A stretch of DNA of 64,000 bases from Pagrus major (lineage: Eukaryota > Chordata > Actinopteri > Spariformes > Sparidae): positions 11,222,446-11,286,445 of the forward strand of contig NC_133234.1 in assembly GCF_040436345.1 (NCBI RefSeq), given 5' to 3'. How positions within the stretch are numbered: position 1 is the first letter of the stretch; every line of letters starts with the position of its first letter. The notes under the pieces were generated by a model. The model ran no database searches. It was not told where the DNA came from and saw only the letters and a list, made by a program, of their open reading frames with translations. Made by a program: the position numbers and the translations under genes. This document shows, one piece after another, positions 48,695-60,879 of this stretch.

Positions 48695-49856
48695 ATGACG
48701 TATTAAAATGTAAAACACAGTTGCAGTTCAGAAAACAAAATTCTATTTCTAAAGGACCTATTTGTAAGAAAAAAACGAGTCTCAAAAATCAACTTTTCTT
48801 ACAAACAGGACCTTTAAGCCTTTCAAACACAGTTTCTCTTTAGTGTGGCAGTATTGAATGTGGCTGAGATGAACCGCCGTAACAAACACAGTTGTAGTGG
48901 CCCAAACTTTGGTCTTTAAGCCGAGAGGAAAATGTGACAGCACGGGCTGTGAAAACTAGCTGTGTAAGGGATACTTTAGTGGTCTTTATTACAACCCGTT
49001 ATGACACAAACACGCATCAGCGTTCAAATCCTGTCCATGCTTCTGCACAAGGCTTCATTTGTTTTTATTCCTCCCCGGCAACATAGGTTAATGGATCCTC
49101 TGTCCTCTCATGAAGAAACCAGAATTGAACTGAATTGGTGTGGGTTTTGAATTTTATTTTTTGCCCATTTCCAGTCCGTTGCAGCTTGTCTTCGTGGTTA
49201 TAAGTAGCTACAGCTGCCGTCAGTGATTAGTTGCTAAAAAAAACAACATCTATTTTAGTTGCAACGCTCGCTGCCTGATTCTGTTTGTTTTTATCATGAT
49301 TTTATCAATTTGGACAATGTGATTGATGTTGTAAAAATGCTGTAAAAAAAAAACTCTCTCAGCAAACCAAATAACAGAATCCGTCTCCAAGTTATTCAAC
49401 TATGTGCAATCAGGGCACATTTATTTAAAATGTAAAAAGGAGTGTGTAAAAAACAAAAAAGCAGGCAACCAGGCCTCATTAGACGCTCACAAAAAACTTT
49501 AAACTTGTTGGATTACAAAATGGTGATTCACAGAAACGTGCAGTGTATTTGAAAGCTTTGACACTGACATGCTGCCAAAACCTAACAGGAGCTGTGTTGG
49601 GAGTGATGAATGCACACAAAGTTGGTACAAACAATAGGTGTTTAGACTTTATTAGAATGTACATTCAGCTTTGAAATTGGATAGAATACTCGCCAATATT
49701 TCACATTCTGAAAAATCAAGAAAAAACCTCCATGGTATGGAGCCGAAGCTTGTGGAAATGAAGCAGCGTGGCAGGACTTTAACACTGTATTTGAGACTCA
49801 TTGTCTTCCATTCAAGTTGTCAAATAAATTGCAAACAAAGCTGCGTAGAATATTCG

Positions 49857-49870
49857 CCACTAGGGGGCAG
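49857..49870 (+). promoter_or_regulatory. Consensus CTCF-type motif
   Basis: CCACTAGGGGGCAG matches the vertebrate CTCF core consensus CCASYAGRKGGCRS at every position. Weaker look-alikes are at 9408 and 29291. Occupancy cannot be judged from sequence, and the motif might be carried by a dispersed repeat. Confidence 0.45.
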
Positions 49871-51029
49871 AACAGATCTGTATGCTGCTGTAACAAGCCC
49901 CAAGGAAGACTGCCAGGCTTTGAAGCCAAACATAGTGGCCAAACCGTGTAGTCACGTCACATGATGCTTACTGGCCCAGAAAGTTCTCCCATAAACTTAA
50001 ATTGTTAAAGAAGCAGATGTAAAATGGAGGATAAAGTTTTTCCGGTGTCACAACCCCGCTGAAATGACTCGTTTCACCGTCAGAAATTGTTCCATTTGGT
50101 CTGATAACATTTGGAGAGTCTGGAAGAGACGTATGATTAAATCATTTTAGACCGGTTTCAAGTTGGTGGAGGGCTAAACCGGAATTTAGCTCGCTTGGAC
50201 AGCAGGAGTCTCTAGTGCTCACATGGAAGCCGTGCTCGAGATCCATATTTTTTTATATCCGGATGTTGAATGAACGGGACTCTGCCTCCGACACTGCATC
50301 CAGTTCTTATTACACATGTATGTCCATGCTCTGCAACAACATCACAATTGATGGCCAGTGTGTACTGACACATCCAGCTGACATCATTTTAAGTCAAGTT
50401 TCTGGGCACCTGGTGAAGTCCAACATTCAGTCTGCTCTTATTTCTCAGTTTGTTCTTTTTCCATGGCTTCCACCAACTCCTGGGCAAAATATTTGCCTCC
50501 TCAGCCTGTCAGGTTTATCAGAGGTTTTTTTTGCCAAACAGCAGCCTATGGAGGAAAGATGGGAGCAGCTCAGACAGTGAAGATGTGGTCAGCAAAACCA
50601 AAACAATGAACGAAGAGCGGCTAAAAAGCTCTGAGAGCTGCAGAGTTGGAATTTTCTTCTCCCTGATTTCAGCATTATGAGCGAATCCCTTCACATTACA
50701 GAGTCATTTCATGCAGTGTTAATGTCAAAAATATGAGCTAATGCTGGTTTAACAATCAAGAACAATTGTTTTTTATGAATTAGTTCTGCATGTATACGTG
50801 CTTTTTGACAATGAAGGGCCGCTATTCTTTTAAAATTGCCTTCCATGCAGGTAGCCTCACAGAGCAGCTAAGGTGACTCCTTTTAGGATTTCTACTCCGA
50901 GAACATCCCTTCCCCTTCCTCCTCCTCTTGAATTGTTGAATAATTCTCCTAAACTCGGCTCAGATTGAATCTCCTGTCCATTCAGTTCACCTCAGAATCG
51001 AGATCAGTCAGCTTTTTCTCGCCTCATCC

Positions 51030-51315
51030 TATGCCGGAGCCGTGCTGCGGATTTAGCTTGCTTCTGATCCAGCAGCAGCAGGCACGGCGGCCCTCGCTGT
51101 GCGGCGGCTGCAGGAGGGGAGCTGGGCCAGCGGGGAAGGGGGATACCCCCTGTGTGCGCTCGGCAATTGTTGTCGTGGCAATGGTGGCCGTAGTGGTGGT
51201 TGCCAGGGAGATGGCGGTTGCTTGTCTGACCCGTCCCCCTCGTGCTGTCACCGGCATTATTGATGCACGCCGCTGCTCGGCATTGTGGGAGTGCGGGAGG
51301 GAGGGCGGAGAGGAC
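51030..51315. promoter_or_regulatory. GC-rich patch, possible regulatory element
   Basis: A GC-rich block with several CpGs (gccggagccgtgctgcgga, ggcacggcggccctcgctgtgcggcggctg) and repeated GTTG/CAAC-like half-sites (gttgtcgtggcaatgg, gttgccagggagatgg) that loosely resemble RFX sites. Both strands are open for about 100 codons without any family resemblance, so it is not called as coding. Confidence 0.3.
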
Positions 51316-51526
51316 AACGGTTAATGAGTTCAGGAGGAACCGGGACTCTCCCTGCTCTCTTTCTCTCTCTCACTCTGTTTCCTCATCACCTCTCTCTCTC
51401 CCTCCCCCCTCTCTCCCCTTCATTTCTCATGGGTGTCTGTCTTGTGCAAGTGTGCATTAAGAATGTGGGTCTCTCATGATCCATCATGGCAAGATGCACT
51501 TTCCCTCTCTCTCCTTCACACACACA

Positions 51527-51562
<36 letters not shown>

Positions 51563-51649
51563 AACGGCGTACGGACGGTGCACTCACAAAAACATGTTCT
51601 CACACACCTTAACTCACACAGCGTAACTGACTCATTCTCAGCCACTCCT

Positions 51650-51652
<3 letters not shown>

Positions 51653-51740
<88 letters not shown>
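51653..51740. repeat. Compound (TC)n(AC)n microsatellite
   Basis: About 29 TC units passing directly into about 14 AC units. Confidence 0.95.
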
Positions 51741-51741
<1 letters not shown>

Positions 51742-52757
51742 TGCTGCCCTGCTGTTCTGCCTGAAGCTAGGAGAGCTAGCAAGATTAATAATGACCCCTG
51801 ACTCCCCACAGACAGACCCAAATATACACAGTTTGGAGAGAGAGAGAGAGGCAGAGCGAAGGTGAAGAGAACGAGGGGAAGAACAAGGTGAGGCCAAATG
51901 GTGACTAAAAATACACAGTTTAGACACAAAGAAAGACAGGAAATGTATACAGTTTAGAAAGTGATGGAGATGAGAAAAGTAAGAGTGGGAGGAGAAGAAG
52001 CGGGAGGCCAAACACGCACAAATGGATGAGAGATGTCGTGGAGGGGGGACAAGAGAGAGAATGTCAACACTAAGGAGGCTCTGTCGCTGCAATTATTGAC
52101 ACCTGAAAATGAAGCTTCTCAGGGTGGATACATCTGAAAACACAGACCAAGGATTTTAGTGTGGATAAGGTAAACTCAACTAAAAAACAGTGATGCGAGC
52201 CTGGTTGTCTGTGGCTACTCCGATTTAGCAATCAAACCCATTAAGTTACAGAATCAAGACAGAAGAAGTTTGGTGGACGACTGGTCCAAGCTCCCAAAAT
52301 GTTGGATCCTATAGTGCAACTCAATAGTGTTCAGACCTAAATATTTGTGTTTTCTAAGTCCAAGCTGAGATCAGACTTCAGCAAACTCATCCAGAACCAC
52401 ACAAGAAGTACAAATGTTTTTGCATTCTGAGTAGTAGCTATGATGAGTAAACTGGTGTGTGTATATCGATGCAGCAGCCGAGCGGATTGTGTTACCTTTC
52501 AGAAGAGCCAGTGTGGCTGTTTTCAATTTTTGTGCACAGAAAAGCTAACTGGCTGCTGAGACCTGTCCTACTCTACCTCTAACCCTGGTATTCATTCCCT
52601 TTCCCTAACTGATCTCATTCCTTATGCCTGAACATAACAACCAATCAGAGGCAGAGTAAGGCACGTCTTGAATGCACATATGAAATTGGCATTGGTCAAT
52701 CTTTTCTTCTTATTCTCTGCCAAGGAGAAAATAATTGTATTTCCATCAAACCCTTCC

Positions 52758-53075
52758 TTTAAAGGGGTAGTTTTAGAGAAGAAATTTGATCTCAGAATTT
52801 TAATATTTACAACATTAATGAGGCAATAAAGCAAACTCAGTAATATTTATCTTTTTCATAACTGAATAAACAAGCTGTTCTCAGAGGAGAATAAGGTCCC
52901 CAGAACACTGTTTGAAGCTAGAAAGGTGGCAGGGTCCGCCACATATAAACAAGTATGTAAAACAGTATGAAATTGTGTTGTCCTAAAGGTTTGTTTATTC
53001 AGTTTATTCAGTCATGAAAATGAAGAGTTTGTTTTTTTAGTTTGTTTAGGCGTAAAATCAGTGGATGAAGATTTT
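52758..53075 (+). mobile_element. TIR family 2 element, right end degraded
   Basis: Left end tttaaaggggtagttttag. Shares with the 46.5 kb copy 'ttacaacattaatgaggcaa', 'aactgaataaacaagctgtt', 'gaagctagaaaggtggcagg' and the downstream 'gtttgtttattcag' block. The right terminus is not recognisable, so the end is approximate. Confidence 0.65.
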
Positions 53076-53391
53076 TAACTGCGCCCAATTATTGTTTAGT
53101 CTGCGTTGAGTTTGAAAGAGAGACTGAAGTGAAAGATTGTCGCTGTCATTGTCGCTGGCCTCCATGCTGCTCACTACTGTTCCCTGTTCTCCAGCATGTT
53201 TTTGACGTCGAATGTGACACACAGAAAAAAAAGGCAAACAGGTCTAGGCAATAGGAGGGGATTCAATCAATTTTTATCAGGGTTACCTGTGTTTAAAAAC
53301 CCTGTATATAGCTGCTAATTTTGGTGTTAAAATAGTATAAGACAAGGTCCTCGTCAGGTAAATGTACAGTCAACAATGAACAGTTAATGTA

Positions 53392-53757
53392 TTAAAGGAG
53401 ACCTGTTATGGTTTTTGTTTTTTTTCCTTTCCTTCAGAGTTTTATAAAGGTGCTTGTGGATGTAAAAGATCTTGAAAGTTAAAAAGGGTCAAAGTCCGCA
53501 CCAACAGAATCTCTAGTTTGACATATAAGAATTGATTCAGCACAGCTGCTCTGTTGTTGTTTGTGGTGCTGGTCAGGCATGTGTGAGCTGACCAATCAGA
53601 GGAGACTGGGTATTCAGGAGGGGCCTTAAATAGACAGGGTGAATACAGAGCTGCAGCACTGGACAGTATGAGAAAACTCGTGTAAATCTATTCTAGTAGT
53701 AACCCAAAATAAAATTCTGAACCTGAAAATGAACACAAATATGTCTCCTTTAATCTT
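53392..53757. mobile_element. TIR element ('taaaggagac' type)
   Basis: The left end attaaaggagacctgttatg and the reverse complement of the right end, attaaaggagacatatttgt, are imperfect inverted repeats about 365 bp apart. No open frame of interest inside. Confidence 0.55.
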
Positions 53758-54121
53758 CCTTGTTATAATGGTCTCAATACAGGTGTTGTCAGTCTGTTTT
53801 TATGTTGATTTCATTTGACAACTTCATAATTATTGTAGAATTTAATTGAGGTCTCTGCTAGCTGAGAACACTAGTGTGGACGCACATTGTTTTCACACGT
53901 AAACAGCGTGTGAACGTAGCCTAAAGAGAGTGACAGCGAGAGTATTTGCTTTGACAATGTGTTACTACCTCTCACTTTCTTACGCTAAAGCAGCTGTCTC
54001 TCTTTACACACACACATGTGCGCGTGCACACACAAACACACATATACAAGCTTGTATGCATGCATGAGTGCATGTACTCATAGATACCAAAACAGGGATA
54101 AACACGGAAACACCCTCATAC

Positions 54122-54152
54122 TCACACACACACACACACACACACAGGCAGG

Positions 54153-54184
<32 letters not shown>

Positions 54185-54200
54185 CATACACACACACAAA
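54122..54200. repeat. (CA)n microsatellite, interrupted
   Basis: CA runs with a caggcagg interruption. Overlapping open frames on both strands are artefacts of the repeat. Confidence 0.93.
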
Positions 54201-56089
54201 AGCACCGGCATGGATTAATGTGTTTGGCTCAACTATTTCATTTATTACTGTCGGAGGCCTTTTGTGATGAGGGCATTTTTCAGGTTGCTAACCATTATTC
54301 CCTCTAGGCCTCAGGCTCATCAAAGGACTGCGTGTGTGTGTGTGTGTCTCAGTGAGATTTACCCAGCCTTATGGTTATGGTCGAACCAAGTAGTCAGATT
54401 TTTCTCTCTATTCTTCAGGGGATTCACATCGCCATTTCTGACTGTACTTAATGCTCCCTCCCCATTTGTCAACACGAGCCTAAGCAGCTCGAAGCCTGTT
54501 TGTTTTGCCACAAAAGGGTTTTTTTTTTTGCACCTCCATCATACCTTGAAATATTGCTGAGTGTGCCACATCCATCAACATACCAAAAGTTTCTGAGAGA
54601 GGGGAAAGAGCGGGAGGAAAGACATGGAGAGAGAAGAGACTAAAGTGTGCGCTACCACGTCACTCTCTCCCCTCAGTGTATTAAAATGTGTTTACACTGT
54701 GCTCGGATCAACTGCGGCACAAATTACATGCACATAGAGATATAAACTCAAACCAGATTGAATTGCTTCTGCCCTGAATAACAGTTGGTGTTTGGTTCAG
54801 TTTTCACAGGCTTGACACTGCCATCGCCTCAAGAATAAATTAATTTAGTAGTTTATTCTTGATTTTCATTGTTTGCAGAGGAATAATCTTAACTGGCCAG
54901 TGCTGTGTGAAAGTAACATGATAATTTATTGAAATATGTTGTGGGGTAGGACCATGTTAAATGCAGGAAACCATCACCATCAGTAGCTGGTAGGGTTGAG
55001 TGAGTGCTCGGCTGAAAAGAGTATGTTTGGTAGTGGAGATTGTCTCACTGCTCTCAGCTGTGATTACTATTACTATTACTATTATTGATTCTGTTGCTTA
55101 ACAATGGTTACTGAGCTAGTAACCTTATAAACAGTGATTGTGTAGGCCTAGTTTTGTGCTGTCGTGAATTTCAGCGCTGAACATCACAGCATTATGAACT
55201 GGAATGCGCTCAGCTTGGAAGAAAAGTGAACAAACAACACAGCAATAATAAGGTTTCCATCAAATTTAGTAGAAGTTTTAATCCAATTTTGAGAAAATCT
55301 GCGAAAAGAAAGCACAAACTTCTCCACATTTAAGTCACATGCTTCATGCCATCGTCATGATTTGTTCGCTAAGTCTGTTTCCGTAGCACTTTGTCGCATT
55401 TTGCTTTTATTGCTGAACCCACATTTCCACCTCAGCCAAGCGTAAAAAACTGTTTTGCAATATTTTGATGTTTTTTCGAATTTTCTGCACAAATTGAAAA
55501 TGGGCATATACAGGTGGAGGGCAACACAACTCTAATGTAACTGACTGATACCAATGCCTCTGACTGCAGTGAAATGAAAGATGATCAGCTAGTGAATTTG
55601 CATGATCTAGCATCAATGTAATCTAATGTAATGAAGTTACAGGAAGACTATCCGTATGTTTCTCATTATTCATAGTTCTCTCTCTCCATCTACTCACGCT
55701 TCCTTCATAATCAGCTGACTATTGGTGATTACTCTTTCAGTTTAACCAACCAGATTATGCCAGTCTTTCTCAACCAATCATATCATTGCTGCCAAACTTT
55801 AAAATTGTTCTCCTCTCTGCTGCATCGTCGCGTTCGTCTTCCACCCCATTCACCTCCAGCGCCTAAACTCATCAGAAGCCCACTCCTCTTCACATCCATC
55901 CAGATCCCAGCTATTCACTTCATCTAGTCACCACCAACAGTGTCTAGACTCCATCAGGGGGATCCTACACCACGCACTGCTTCATTGACTCCTTATAGTA
56001 CGATGACGTCATGATGGGGTCTAATTGCCAAAGACTATTCACAAATTTTCATCTTTATGTGCATGTCAATAAATACTTCTTCTCTAGTA

Positions 56090-56195
56090 TTAAAGGTGCA
56101 CTATGTAGTTTTTCAGGAAGACATTTTAATAAGAAGAGAAAGATTTTCATTGATGGATTTTTTAGGTCTAAACAACTAAATAAACAAACATGACT
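56090..56195 (+). mobile_element. TIR family 2, left-end fragment
   Basis: Begins attaaaggtgcactatgtag and continues with a 'taataagaagagaaagattt' block similar to the 60.54 kb copy. Only about 100 bp are recognisable. Confidence 0.5.
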
Positions 56196-58122
56196 GAACT
56201 TTGTCAAATTGTATAAAATTGACAATTCCTCTCGAAATGCGACTTTCAGGTGTGAAAAAGCACCCAAAAACACTGAGTAACCTTGGTTTCAAATGTTTAT
56301 TTCTCAAACTGATGTTTGGATAAATCAATAAGAATAATAAGAATAAAGGTTCACACTCACATTTTGCATGAATAGGTTCTTGCTATTAAACATTTATAGA
56401 AGATGTTCAAATAATTGTCTAATCCGGCACATGGCTGACCTGACCTTTACTCTCACTATCAAGTGCCTATTTAGATCCATCAGTCTTCAGAGCTGCATTG
56501 TCTGAACTGAACGGGACAGTGCAGATATATTTTTTTATTTTTCTTTATTAGTGTCCTTGAGCACTATAAAACGAAAAATCTCAGCCGTTATTGTGCTGTT
56601 GTGTTCCCATGATTGAATAATTTTCATGTTTTTGCTTTCAGTAAAGGGCTGGATGAATTGCTGTGGGTTGAGAAAATAAACCTGTGACCCTGTTTGGTCT
56701 AAAGAATGGGCTGTCATAAATATAAAAAAGATTAAAACATGACATTTTGGTCATAAAAGAGCACTTATAAGGATGTGATTTTTATGAAAAACTACATGTG
56801 TAACACCCACAAAAGCTAAAAAATATTATCATGCATTAATTTAATGGATGAAAGGGCCAAGAGTTAAAGTGGTTTCAAGTCAGAGCTCATAGAGAGACAA
56901 ACATTTACTCTAACAGCAAATCTGATCCAATTTATAGAAATACGGTGTCAAATTTGACCACAGATTTTAATCAACCCTTCAACCCGTCGGTGCCACGGTG
57001 TCAACCAACACTGTACGGTGTGAGCATTGCTAAGATGGTATTCAGGGCTGCCATTCACAAACCCACGATTACCAAGGCCAGCACACAAAGATGCAGTCGG
57101 TGGAAGGACCTGAAAACCCGGAGCCCTGAGCAACAGACAGGAGGGTGATCTAATGAGCTGTCTTCATGGTGTCATAAGAGTCTATTGGGTCCAACGCTTC
57201 CTTTGTATGGCTTCATAACAGCCGAGGAATACGAGGCCATTTTAGTGCATCATTTCCCCGTATCCCAAAATGATGATGTCTGCATGTACGCTGCTGGAGA
57301 AAATGAGGAGGGGTTTCATGAGCCTGCTATTAGTTTAACGCTGTCCCTTCACTGCCGAAATCCATCTTTGTCCTCCCTGAAAGAACTGGATGTTTGTTTT
57401 TATCATGCAAACATGTCCACAAATAAAAACAGGGCTTGTATAACAGCACTGTACAATCAAATATCCAGTAAGTAATGAGTGCAGCCTCTCAGCTCCAGTC
57501 TTTTTCCAGTTACTGTCGTGCAAATCCCGAACACTCAGGATTTTTTTGAACCAAAAATTACATTGGACAATTAAAAGTAAAGATTTCTTGTCTCTGATTG
57601 GATCTTTCAATCAAAAGCATTTCACTCTACTTTGCTGCTAAAAGTGTAATTAATTTTTTAGTTTATCTCATTATCTATCTAAATTGAGTTCCAAGTCTTT
57701 CGCTCACTTTAACAGGCTTTAAGTTTTTTCTTTATCATTACATTATTCACATAACTTCTTACCAATTAAATCAAAATATAGGAAATAATGTCTAATTAGT
57801 TAATTTCAATGTACAGTATGTCCTTGGGGTAAAACACACTATCTGTCCGTTAAAAGACAGTAAAGTACAAAGTATTCATTAACAGGAAGTATTAGGGATT
57901 TTAGTTTGGAGGTAACACAGGAAGTGTTGGGATGGTTGCATCAGTAATATTGTAGTTTTGTCTTTTATGTCCACAACATATCAATTCAGCATATTGTTAT
58001 TGTTAAACATCTATTGCCTGAGTGTAATTCTCCCATCAGGGTTATTTAACCTAAAAAATAATCATGAGCATGTAATGATGCACACGGGTCAAAGTAAATA
58101 TAACCTAATTGGCATATTCATT

Positions 58123-58540
58123 GAAAATATAATATGTAACATTTCCACATTAAAATGTCAAAAAACAACTAGATCTTTGCTATATATGTTGTTGATTTGT
58201 GTACTTTATCCAACATGTTTCCAACAATTTTGAAACCCAGAGAAATCCTAATTTTATTTAAGGTAACGGCGTGTTTCATTTGGTCGCCTGTCACTCTTAC
58301 TACCAGGAAAGAGTCAGATAATGAGGAAGGAAGTCAGCGAACGTGACTCAATGTGATTTCCTCGTCTGTGAACATTTCTGCTACATCAGATAGATTTTAG
58401 TGTTTGCTTGTTAAACAATGAACACAACAAATCCCATGATCCCACGCTACTTCACGACATCATAAAACTACGTCTTCTGTTTTCATCGTTTATAATTGAG
58501 AGGTCCTAGCGGCAGAAATGACGTATCGTGCATTTAAGAT
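58123..58540 (+). mobile_element. TIR family 3 element, first copy
   Basis: Shares a colinear series with 62299-62640: 'aatataatatgtaa', 'aacgg(c/t)g', 'ggtc(g/a)', 'ccaggaa(a/g)gag', 'tcagatagatttta', 'gatccca(c/g)', 'acatcat(a/c)aaactac'. The right end (gacgtatcgtgcatttaaga), reverse-complemented, approximately mirrors the left end, suggesting a TIR element of about 420 bp. Confidence 0.55.
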
Positions 58541-60540
58541 ATGTGACATATTGCACTGACACCACTCATGACTGTTTCAGCACTTACTCAAATCTCACTG
58601 GTCTGGCAGCGGCTAAGATGTTCCCGGTCTGGCTCGTGAAAGAGCTCCTGCCTGGGCATGCAGGCAATGTGCAGTATGTTGTGGGTAAGGAGGCATCCTG
58701 AGAATATCAACCACATGTGTGTAACTCTATTTTCACAGCGAGCGCTGTCCAGAGCGAATGATGGACGTAGCTAAAGCTAGAGTGAGATATCTTGCTCTCC
58801 TCTCATCTCAGGTGAGAGTTGTACATGTGTAGTACTGATCAGGCAGCCAGCAAGGATCTGGTACTGACATGGAAGCCAAGACAATGTAACGTTTTTATAT
58901 ACTTTATTTACTTTACATATTTTTTAAAAAAAGAATATCTTTCCATCACTGCTGATTAGAGCTGGAGCCCATAAAATACCTGTGACTACTGCATAGTCAG
59001 CTGACGATTACGGAACAGATTTAGCTGGAATTAACCAGAGCCTGGTCACATTCAGTCTCTCAGATCGAGAAATCAGTCCAGTGTGTGGACACTCCCCTGA
59101 GCCATTTCAAGTGCCATTTTGTTTCATTTTGGCCCACCAACACAAGAGGAAAGCTGCGGTTGCTAGGAGAACGTCGAGATGGTATTTCAACCAGTCAACA
59201 TACAGTACAACACCTTGTACAGCTGTGTCAACCTCATCCATTCTCGTTGCTTTTGTCTTTCTGTTAGTATTTTCATGCTGTTGATAGCTGGCTATGTTGG
59301 AAGATGACATCCCCATTCTCATCTCTGCTTAGCTCTAATTGCTCAGTTGTTTCACCGACCAGGAGAAACAGCTGGAGCTAAAGCTGCTGAATAAATGACA
59401 AGAAGAACAAAAAAAAGAGAGCGTGGCTGAGTCTATGTCAGTGTTAGCTAGTGACAGATCTTGTCTCTCGTAACCCTGGTGTTAGTAAACGGGAAGCTGG
59501 TTGTTGGAGCTCTTCCTCAGAACTCTCAGATGTGGGCTGCACACAAGCTATTTGGAGAGGCAAACTTCTCAACTGTTAAATATTGTCTAATCTCTATTAA
59601 CGGATATATGCGTATGAATACAGATTTAGTGGGCAAGGGACAAGAGCATTCTGGTCTGTTCTGTTTTGACCAGTCATGTTTGAGCAGACTTTCCTGTATT
59701 TTGTAAACACAGTCTGTGTGGAGAGCAAAAGAGGTGGAACACAGATGCAATCAAGTCAAATATGGACATCTGTTAATCTGAAAATCACTTTGTAAAGGGA
59801 CCATATATGTGCTGTTGATGACCTAGTGAGTAATGGTAGAGGAGGCCGAGTGTGGGGAGTGTGAATGAGTGGCTTCCACATCCTCATAGTCATGAACTGA
59901 ACCAAATTCAAACTCAAAACCTGCTCTGTTGTTTTCATGATCACTGACGCCACCGTCTAACATGTAAGTGTGATCTTTTTATCTTATTTATAATAATAAT
60001 AATAATGCATTTTATTTAAAGGCGCCTTTCAAAGCACTCAAGGACACCACACATAAACATAAACCGGAAACATTTTAGTGCAATTATGAAAAGATAAATA
60101 AATAAATAAATAAATATGAAGATGCAATTACATGGCAATGATCCATATGATCCATTGTTTTGTTTTTTTTCATCTCACAGTTAGGTCTGGGTTCCAGGGG
60201 GCTGCAGGAAAAAGGGAATAACTGATTTTAACTTTATTTCATCTATAACAAGCAAAAAAGGCAGACTACATGAGCATGAGCAATACAGTTTCTGTAAAAA
60301 AAACAATCTAAAAGCAAAATTCTTGTCTGATGGGGGACCCTGGGACAAAATCTTATTGAATAGGGGTTTAATTTGTTAGTTTAGGGGTCCTTGACATGAA
60401 AATGTGACTCACTGATCTGAATATACTTATATGTGTATATATATATGTTAAAAAGCTTGTGCTTATGTAAACTTTTTGTGCCTTTTTGTGTTATTTGTAC
60501 TGTTTAACTTCGCAACATTTACAATTTCTGGATGGCTACT

Positions 60541-60745
60541 TTAAAGGTGCACTATGTAGTTTTGGGGAGGAAATTTTAATCAGAGGAGAAAGATCTTTAT
60601 TTGCTGATTTTGACAACTGAAGACATTGAATAAAGAAACACAATTTCATACTGTGTTAGTTTGTTTATATTTGCAGGCCCCTTTAAGTAGCCACCTCTCT
60701 AGCTTCACACAGCACCCTGGGGACCTTATTCCCCTCTGAGGAAAT
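60541..60745. mobile_element. TIR family 2-related copy upstream of the Siglec-like gene
   Basis: Begins tttaaaggtgcactatgtag. The interior, read in reverse complement, contains 'cagaggggaataaggtcccc', 'gaagctagagaggtggctac' and 'ttaaaggggcc', matching the interior of family 2 copies in opposite orientation. It ends about 135 bp before the ATG of the Ig-domain gene, so it lies in its promoter or 5' UTR. Confidence 0.6.
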
Positions 60746-60879
60746 TTTTGCAATTCTTTGCACGAGATTTACCACCAAGTGCCTAAATATAAGCTGTTTT
60801 CTACTGAAGAGTGTATATATTTACCTGTATGTCCTTTTTGTTTGTTTACTGTGGTGCAGCGAATTCGAAGGAAGCACCA

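Larger units (their letters stand above)
48310..60540. other. Gene desert with microsatellites and TIR elements
   Basis: No coding exon was recognised in about 12 kb. Contents are (CA)n at 48446, (CTAT)n at 48640, a CTCF-like site at 49857, a GC-rich patch at about 51030-51310, (TC)n(AC)n at 51653, TIR family 2 copies at 52.76 and 56.09 kb, another TIR element at 53.39 kb, (CA)n at 54.12 kb and a TIR family 3 copy at 58.12 kb. Frames near 57185 and 50965 show no family signal. Confidence 0.5.

Noticed and set aside
54004-54307. Overlapping frames of 60-80 codons
   Set aside because: Microsatellite translations; no splice or family support.
57185-57475. 96-codon plus-strand frame
   Set aside because: No splice context, domain or family signal; probably chance.
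60811-60879. Upstream in-frame extension of the Siglec-like protein
   Set aside because: The extension starts at a non-ATG codon, with a further ATG at 60829. The ATG at 60880 has the better context and gives a normal signal peptide directly.
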